Position numbers and translations under genes: made by a program
Notes under the pieces: generated by a model
Seen by the model: only the letters and a program-made list of their open reading frames with translations
Database searches by the model: none
What the model was told of the DNA's origin: nothing
Part shown: positions 52,847-57,749 of the stretch, piece after piece
Layout: the number at the start of each line of letters is the position of its first letter
Position numbering within the stretch: position 1 is the first letter of the stretch
Assembly (NCBI GenBank): GCA_005884765.1
Contig: VAZV01000153.1
Location: forward strand, 1 to 57,749
Origin: Alphaproteobacteria bacterium
Lineage (GTDB): Bacteria > Pseudomonadota > Alphaproteobacteria > Rhizobiales > Xanthobacteraceae
Reading direction: 5' to 3'
DNA length: 57,749 bases

Positions 52847-53560
52847 TCAGTACTTGCCGGCGACCGGCCCACCCCAGCCGAAGCGGTAGTTCACGCCGAG
52901 CTTGACGGTGTGGTCGTCATCGCGGAAACGGGAGCCGACGATCGCGGCCGGCCCGCTGGTGAAGGTGGTGGTGCCGAAATTGTAATACTGGTACTCGGCC
53001 TTGGCCGACCAGTTCGGCGCAAACATGTATTCGAGGCCGGTGCCGACCGTGTAGCCGTCCCTGTGGTTTCCGTTGGTCGTAAAGCCAACCGGGACGCCGG
53101 CCGTGGTGACGCCGAAATTGTTGCTGTCACGCCAGGCATAGCCGCCCTTGGCGTAAAGCAGCGCCGGGCCCCAAGTATAGCCGAACCGGCCGGTCGCCGA
53201 GCCAAGCTGGTTGTTCTTGTCGGTGATCCGCGTGCCATCCGGGAACAGTACGCCATTGTTGTTATTGTTGCTGAGCCAGCTGTACTGCGCTTCGGCACCA
53301 ACTACCCAGTTCGGCGCGAACTGATAGTCGAAGCCGCCCTGCACGCCGCCCATCAACCGCGCGCTGCTTCCTTCCAGGCTGTTGTTGCCCGCGAACGCGC
53401 CACCGACATGGCCGCCGATGTAGAAACCGGTCCAATTGTACACGACCTGAGGCGCCGTGTAGGCCGGAGCCTTGGTGTAAGTGCGCGCGGGCATGTCCGC
53501 GGCAAGCGCGGGCGCAGCGAAAGCCAGAAAAGCGCCTGCGCCGAGCAAAAATCCCTTCAT
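52847..53560 (-). CDS. Outer-membrane beta-barrel protein (Omp31/Omp25 family)
   Basis: A 237-residue outer-membrane protein: signal MKGFLLGAGAFLAFAAPALA, then VVYNWTGFYIGGHVGGAFAG, the Omp31 hallmark, a series of amphipathic strands (GGVQGGFDYQFAPNWVVGAE, LLYAKGGYAWRD) and the C-terminal VKLGVNYRFGWGG. The NWTGFYIG motif is diagnostic of this alphaproteobacterial porin-like family. It ends in a clear terminator. Structural or permeability role in the outer membrane. Confidence 0.93.
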   Translation of the reverse strand: MKGFLLGAGAFLAFAAPALAADMPARTYTKAPAYTAPQVVYNWTGFYIGGHVGGAFAGNNSLEGSSARLMGGVQGGFDYQFAPNWVVGAEAQYSWLSNNNNNGVLFPDGTRITDKNNQLGSATGRFGYTWGPALLYAKGGYAWRDSNNFGVTTAGVPVGFTTNGNHRDGYTVGTGLEYMFAPNWSAKAEYQYYNFGTTTFTSGPAAIVGSRFRDDDHTVKLGVNYRFGWGGPVAGKY

Positions 53561-53836
53561 GAGAATTCCCCGTTACTGTCGAGGCGACAACAGTGAAACA
53601 ACGTGGCCTCAATTTGGTGGCTTCGCGGCAATGCCGGAGCTGTGATCGTCGCCGATTGAGGCCATGAAACCCAACGACTTTGGTTCCACCGCATAGCTAT
53701 CCTGGCCCTCTAAATATGCAGTTATCCTAGACCCTCAAATATTAAGCATCGGCAGTCTGAATTTGTCGGATTTAGCAGGCTGCCGGTTCAAGGTTCGCTG
53801 AAAAGTGATCGCGGTCCCCGGGCCTGAAACGGGTGG

Positions 53837-54256
53837 TCAACGGTGCATCTTTTCCATCTCCGGGAACGGTGCATACACCGCCCCGGCGCAGACTTCGCTG
53901 GCATTCTCGACCAGGCGATCGAGCCGGCCGTTGACATACGCCACCGCGCGTTCGCGCATCTCATGATAGGTTCCGTCGGATTCCCGGGGATAGAAGTGCA
54001 GACAACTGACATAACGCACCTTGCCCCCAACCGTGCGCTGTACGGGCTCGGCGATCTCGGCATTGCGCACGCCGACGGGATCATTGAGGTATGTTCGCAT
54101 GAAGGCGAGCAATTCCGGGCGATAATTATCGGGATAGCGCGGGGTGCCGCCGCTGTCTTCCATGAAGGTCGTGGTTCGACTGTCTTCGCTGCCAAGGCAG
54201 CCTGCCAGCGCGATCGGCAGCAGCACTATCGCAAGGTGCCTTGCTGAGATTCCCAC
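53837..54256 (-). CDS. Putative lipoprotein
   Basis: A 139-residue protein with a lipobox: LLPIALAGC, Cys20 as the lipidation site. The body has RPELLAFMRTYLNDPVGVRN, then VSCLHFYPRESDGTYHEMRE and RLDRLVENASEVCAGAVYAP, with two more Cys that may pair. The family is conserved in Bradyrhizobium but unnamed. Upstream of it is a 276-base AT-richer intergenic region without features. Confidence 0.8.
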   Translation of the reverse strand: MGISARHLAIVLLPIALAGCLGSEDSRTTTFMEDSGGTPRYPDNYRPELLAFMRTYLNDPVGVRNAEIAEPVQRTVGGKVRYVSCLHFYPRESDGTYHEMRERAVAYVNGRLDRLVENASEVCAGAVYAPFPEMEKMHR

Positions 54257-54464
54257 GTGCAGCTTGTCCTCCCCGGAGGTGATGCGTCGCGGTCGTTCTA
54301 GACCCTGCCGAATGAAAGGGAAACCGCCTTAAATTCACGGCCGTATAAGTATAAACAAGCGCCGGCCCGCCGCCATCGGGGGAAAACAATGGCAGAGGAC
54401 CGGGCCTGATATCCGCGAGCCGCGGCGGGGGCGACGTGGAACGAACCGCGCCCACGGATCGGCG

Positions 54465-54749
54465 TCAGCCGCGCTTGGTCGCGGGCGCAGCCGGCTTGCT
54501 CGAGAGCTTGTGTGTCTTGAGGGAGCTCATCTTGTTCTTGTGGGAACGATGATGGCTGACATGCTTGGTATGACGGCCCATCTTGGCATTGGCGTTCAGT
54601 GTGCCCGGCTTTGCCTGCGTGGTTTTCGCGGCCGGTGCCTGGTCGGTCTTGCTGGCGGGCGCCTGCGTGGTCTTGGCGGAATCGGCAGCCAGAGCCGGCG
54701 CGGCGATGACAGAAACTGCGAGTAGCGCGGCGGAAATGGTTTTCAACAT
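54465..54749 (-). CDS. Small secreted Lys/Ala/Thr-rich protein
   Basis: A 94-residue exported protein: signal MLKTISAALLAVSVIAAPAL cleaved near ALA-ADS, then repeats of KTTQAPASKTDQAPAAKTTQ and a basic His/Lys tail (HTKHVSHHRSHKNK). ACAGGAGACGACC precedes the ATG at 54749. Low-complexity and cationic; envelope binding or acid-stress function are possibilities only. Confidence 0.7.
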   Translation of the reverse strand: MLKTISAALLAVSVIAAPALAADSAKTTQAPASKTDQAPAAKTTQAKPGTLNANAKMGRHTKHVSHHRSHKNKMSSLKTHKLSSKPAAPATKRG

Positions 54750-54998
54750 GGTCGTCTCCTGTTTCAAACGGGGATCTGGAGGTGACCGGCCGGAAGGCCG
54801 GGCTCTTCGATCATGGTTGCGACCCTAAACGTTCCGCGCTGAACCCACTCTGAAGCACCATGATAGTCTTCGTTCATCTCCATGACATGTTCGTCATGTT
54901 CGAAATGCGGCTGTCAAACGGGAATGTTTGGAAGCCGCGGGTGTTCAAGTCTCTCGAACCAGGTGTAGGATCACCTCATCGAAAATCGGGAGAAATGC

Positions 54999-55544
54999 AT
55001 GAACAAGTCAGCCACCAGGCTTTTGACGCTCGCAATGTTCGCATTCGCGCTGGTTGCGGCGCCGCTGCTTTCGACGGCTTATGCCGCCGGTGGCGACAAT
55101 CCCTCTCCGCCGGCCTCCGACTCCGGCAAGGACAAGAAGAAGGACGGCAAGAGCTCAAGTATTGACGACCCGAAATTCCTCGCCGGCTATCGGACGGCCT
55201 ACACCACGATCTATGACCGCAACGATTACACCACGGCGATCGAGCAGCTGAAGGCGCTCGGCCACGACGACCGCGCCGACGTCGCCAATCTGATCGGCTA
55301 CTCCTACCGCAAGCTCGGCGACTACAAGCTTTCGCAAGTGTGGTACGAGCGCGCCTTGCAGGCCGATCCGAACCACGTGCGGACTTGGCAGTATTACGGC
55401 CTTTGGCAAGTCGAACAGGGCAACCGCGACCAGGCGCAATATCATTTGAACCGGATCGCCCAGCTTGCCGGCACCGACAGCGCCGAATATCGCTCGCTCG
55501 CCGCCGCCCTGGAAAAGTCGACTGGCACCGGGCTCGTTTATTGA
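54999..55544 (+). CDS. Secreted tetratricopeptide-repeat protein, paralogue 1
   Basis: A 181-residue exported protein. Signal MNKSATRLLTLAMFAFALVA with cleavage near AYA-AGG, an Asp/Lys/Ser linker, and then a TPR module: FLAGYRTAYTTIYDRNDYTT, IGYSYRKLGDYKLSQVWYER and WQYYGLWQVEQGNRDQAQYH. It ends GTGLVY. GGGAGAAATGC precedes the ATG. A near-identical paralogue follows 41 bases later on the same strand. Likely a periplasmic protein-protein interaction factor; partner unknown. Confidence 0.88.
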   Translation: MNKSATRLLTLAMFAFALVAAPLLSTAYAAGGDNPSPPASDSGKDKKKDGKSSSIDDPKFLAGYRTAYTTIYDRNDYTTAIEQLKALGHDDRADVANLIGYSYRKLGDYKLSQVWYERALQADPNHVRTWQYYGLWQVEQGNRDQAQYHLNRIAQLAGTDSAEYRSLAAALEKSTGTGLVY

Positions 55545-55585
55545 TCTTCACGCATTGATCGTCGCGGTTTCAACAGGAGGGATGA

Positions 55586-56128
55586 ATGAGCAGACTTGCG
55601 ATCAGGCTTTTGACGCTGGCGGCGTTTTCGATGGCGCTGGCGACGGCACCTGTTATTACCAGCGTCTATGCCGCGCCCGACAGCGACGCGCCGGCGCCTC
55701 CCGCAAAGGGCAAGAAAAAGAAGTCCAGCCAAGCGGCACCCAGCAGCGAATACGCCGCCTTCGCGAGCGGCTATCGCACCGCCTATGCCACGATCTATGA
55801 TCACCACGACTATGCGTCTGCAATCGCGCAGTTGCAGGCGCTCGGTCACGACGACAGCGCCGCCGTCGCCAATCTGATCGGCTACTCCTACCGCAAGCTC
55901 GGAGATTACAAGCTCTCGCAGGTCTGGTACGAGCGCGCACTGAGGGCCGATCCGAGCCACGTCAAGACCTGGCAGTATTATGGGCTGTGGCAGGTCGAGC
56001 AAGGCAACCGCGAGCAAGCGCAATATCATCTGAACCGGATCGCTCAACTCGTCGGCACCAACAGCGAGGAATATCGCTCACTCGCCGAAGCCATCGACAA
56101 GCCGCCGGGCACGGGCCTCGTCTACTGA
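55586..56128 (+). CDS. Secreted tetratricopeptide-repeat protein, paralogue 2
   Basis: A 180-residue paralogue of the preceding gene with its own signal peptide (LAIRLLTLAAFSMALATAPV). The TPR core differs at only a few positions (YATIYDHHDYASAI against YTTIYDRNDYTTAI) and the same GTGLVY ending is kept, while signal and linker diverge. AGGAGGGATGA precedes the ATG. The operon ends with the terminator at 56144-56180. Confidence 0.88.
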   Translation: MSRLAIRLLTLAAFSMALATAPVITSVYAAPDSDAPAPPAKGKKKKSSQAAPSSEYAAFASGYRTAYATIYDHHDYASAIAQLQALGHDDSAAVANLIGYSYRKLGDYKLSQVWYERALRADPSHVKTWQYYGLWQVEQGNREQAQYHLNRIAQLVGTNSEEYRSLAEAIDKPPGTGLVY

Positions 56129-56143
56129 ACAATCCGATCCACC

Positions 56144-56180
56144 AAACCGGTGCAAACGTCGCAGGTTTGCGCCGGTTTTT
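56144..56180 (+). terminator. Intrinsic terminator of the TPR operon
   Basis: AAACCGGTGCAAAC-GTCGCAG-GTTTGCGCCGGTTT followed by TT: 14-base-pair stem with one T-G wobble. Its 3' end meets the stop codon of the convergent carboxypeptidase gene. Confidence 0.85.
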
Positions 56181-57747
56181 ATTGTTTCATCAGCTCCTCG
56201 ACCTCGGTTCGGAAGGCCTGGCGCGACGCCTCGCGCGAGTAGAACATGTGCCCGCCGGGATAAACCACGAGCTTCACGCGCGGGGGCCTCGCGAAGGCCG
56301 GCAACTGATCGAGCACCAGCTTGGTTCCGAAATACGGCGTGGCCAGATCGAACAGCCCGTGGGCGATCAGCACTTTCAGCTTGGGATCGAGCGCCAGGGT
56401 CTGGCGTAATTCCGTGATCGACTGCGGGGGATCGATGCTGCGGCCGAAGTCCCAGGCTCGTTCGACCGATCCGTTGAGGAGTTGATAGGAGCCGTCAGGC
56501 CGCCAGTTCAGTTTGCCCCTGGTGAGATCGACGGCGGCGCTGGTCAGCGGCCCGACCAGGGCTTCCCCGGAGGGATCGCTGAAATGAGAGGAGCTTGATT
56601 CCGGATAGGGATCGAGGCCTAGAACCGACGCGTCGTAGCGGCCCGTCACCTTGCCATTGCGGCGGTCGAACTCGCGGCGAAACTCGCTGATGTCAAAGCG
56701 CCCGGCCAGCCGGCGGCTGACGGCCTGATCTATCCCCGTGAGCGCCGCAACCTTGTCGGCGACCCGGTTGGTGGCCTCGACATCGGCCTCGCCTTTGATG
56801 AGGTCGGCGAGGAAATCACCGCGCGCATAGGCCTCGACATCCGCGAGTTCGGCGCTGTTAAGCGCGCCATCCTTTGCCTCGCGCGCCACCGCGGCATAGG
56901 TCGGCAGGCTCGCCACATATTGCAAAATGCTGGTGCCGGAAAATTCACGGAAGTCGAGCAGCGGCGAGATCAGGATCAATCCCCTCACGCCCACACCCTG
57001 CCGGGTCTGCAGATTGTTGACGATCTTGGGTCCGCGGATGCCGCCATAACTCTCGCCGGCGACGAATTTCGGCGAAAGCAGCCGATCGTATTTTTCGAGC
57101 CAGCGGCGGATCACCAGCGCGATCGAATTCACGTCGCCATCGATGGAATAGAACCGCTTGCGCACCTCTTCGCCGCTGGCGACGAAGCGGCTGTAGCCGG
57201 TCCCAACGGGATCGATGAAGACGAGATCGGTGAAGTCGAGCCAGGTCTCGGTGTTCGGCTGAAGATCGGAAGAGGTGGAGGGCGTTACGGCGTTGATTGC
57301 GAGCCGCCAGGGGCCGCTGTTGCCGAGCTGCAAATAGGCGGAGGCAGCACCGGGCCCGCCGTTGAACAGGAAGGTTACCGGCCGAGCTGCACGGTCGGCG
57401 CCATCGAGTTGATAGGAGGTATAGGCGATATCGGCCTGCGGCTCGCCCTTTTCGTCGAACAGGCGGATCGAACCTGCCGTCGCGGTGAAGGCGAGCGAAC
57501 GTCCGGGAAGATCAAGCGTCTGCTTGGTCGTCGAATCTGGCGGCAGGCGATGCTGCTCGGCGGTGGCGGGCGTGTTCGGTGTTTCGGCGGCACGCCTGCC
57601 CGCCACTCCGGACTTCTGGCCGGACGGCGCGGAGGCAGCCGGCTGCTCCATAGGAGGCGGATCGTCGGCGCGAGCACTGCCCCAACTCGATAGCACGAGC
57701 AACGCGATCGCAACGCGCAGATGGCGCCTTGCGGGCAAAACGGTCAC
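56179..57747 (-). CDS. S10 family serine carboxypeptidase, secreted
   Basis: A 522-residue exported peptidase. Signal peptide LRVAIALLVLSSWGSARA. Diagnostic motifs are FLFNGGPGAASAYLQL (NGGPG oxyanion site, 129-133), LVFIDPVGTGYSR, and the nucleophile Ser233 in GESYGG. C-terminal LIAHGLFDLATPYFGT and VVYPGGHMFYSR supply the acid and the catalytic histidine. The GTG at 57747 is the first start available; since it lies 2 bases from the window edge, a longer N-terminus or the ribosome site cannot be checked. Periplasmic peptide degradation is the family role. Confidence 0.9.
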   Translation of the reverse strand: MTVLPARRHLRVAIALLVLSSWGSARADDPPPMEQPAASAPSGQKSGVAGRRAAETPNTPATAEQHRLPPDSTTKQTLDLPGRSLAFTATAGSIRLFDEKGEPQADIAYTSYQLDGADRAARPVTFLFNGGPGAASAYLQLGNSGPWRLAINAVTPSTSSDLQPNTETWLDFTDLVFIDPVGTGYSRFVASGEEVRKRFYSIDGDVNSIALVIRRWLEKYDRLLSPKFVAGESYGGIRGPKIVNNLQTRQGVGVRGLILISPLLDFREFSGTSILQYVASLPTYAAVAREAKDGALNSAELADVEAYARGDFLADLIKGEADVEATNRVADKVAALTGIDQAVSRRLAGRFDISEFRREFDRRNGKVTGRYDASVLGLDPYPESSSSHFSDPSGEALVGPLTSAAVDLTRGKLNWRPDGSYQLLNGSVERAWDFGRSIDPPQSITELRQTLALDPKLKVLIAHGLFDLATPYFGTKLVLDQLPAFARPPRVKLVVYPGGHMFYSREASRQAFRTEVEELMKQ

Positions 57748-57749
57748 CA

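Overview
The window is a high-GC alphaproteobacterial chromosome segment, most likely from Bradyrhizobium or a close relative in the Nitrobacteraceae. The reasons are the strong leftward and rightward codon bias, several dispersed palindromic repeats of the kind common in that family, many tiny Bradyrhizobium-type hypothetical proteins, an abundance of ABC substrate-binding proteins, and tRNA genes with encoded CCA. This identification is inference from recall of those families; no search was run.

Layout. 1-2750: the end of a serine hydrolase, two short-chain dehydrogenases (SDRs) and a histidine phosphatase. 2754-8225: repeat-rich accessory stretch with a GNAT acetyltransferase, three solute-binding proteins (one a frameshifted pseudogene), a MITE-like palindrome, a long dispersed repeat, three copies of repeat A and two of repeat B. 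8226-13583: a secreted dihaem cytochrome c and a complete four-gene sugar-type ABC importer. 14057-19762: an APH-like kinase plus acyl-CoA dehydrogenase pair under a divergent TetR regulator, then a class III CoA-transferase and an F420-reductase-like protein. 19813-26819: a decayed tRNA, a CadC-like TPR regulator, an NmrA-like reductase, a SnoaL-like protein, DUF427, GlcG/HbpS-like protein, and an SDR divergent from a LysR regulator with a perfect palindromic operator candidate between them. 26919-31686: tRNA-Gly, a compact transcription unit whose leader matches the whole 16S rRNA 3' tail complement, a YCII-domain protein, tRNA-Tyr, rlmB, small secreted proteins, a nickel/cobalt transporter and tRNA-Thr. 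31687-34633: a patch of very small ORFs.

34890-47751 is the functional centrepiece: a membrane-bound, Tat-exported molybdenum formate dehydrogenase (fdhA, fdhB, fdhC plus a 69-residue Tat-signal protein and a 40-residue membrane peptide) with an accessory set. The accessory set is a TorD-type chaperone fused to a DNA-binding domain, DUF3306, a DUF6352-DUF3305 fusion, a DUF6505-like protein and a lipoate/biotin ligase-like protein. Most of these are joined by 4-base start/stop overlaps. A divergently transcribed 673-residue multi-cluster iron-sulfur protein and a secreted beta-propeller/cytochrome c fusion complete the locus. Formate oxidation would feed electrons through the FeS subunit and cytochrome b to quinone; the accessory genes probably serve maturation and control.

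47986-57747: ordinary chromosome with a TTG-start histidine phosphatase, a truncated universal stress protein, an alpha/beta hydrolase pair, an outer-membrane beta-barrel protein, a lipoprotein, two tandem secreted TPR paralogues and a secreted S10 carboxypeptidase whose start is at the window edge. Several real small genes (14, 35, 40 and 55 codons) were found by reading the sequence directly.
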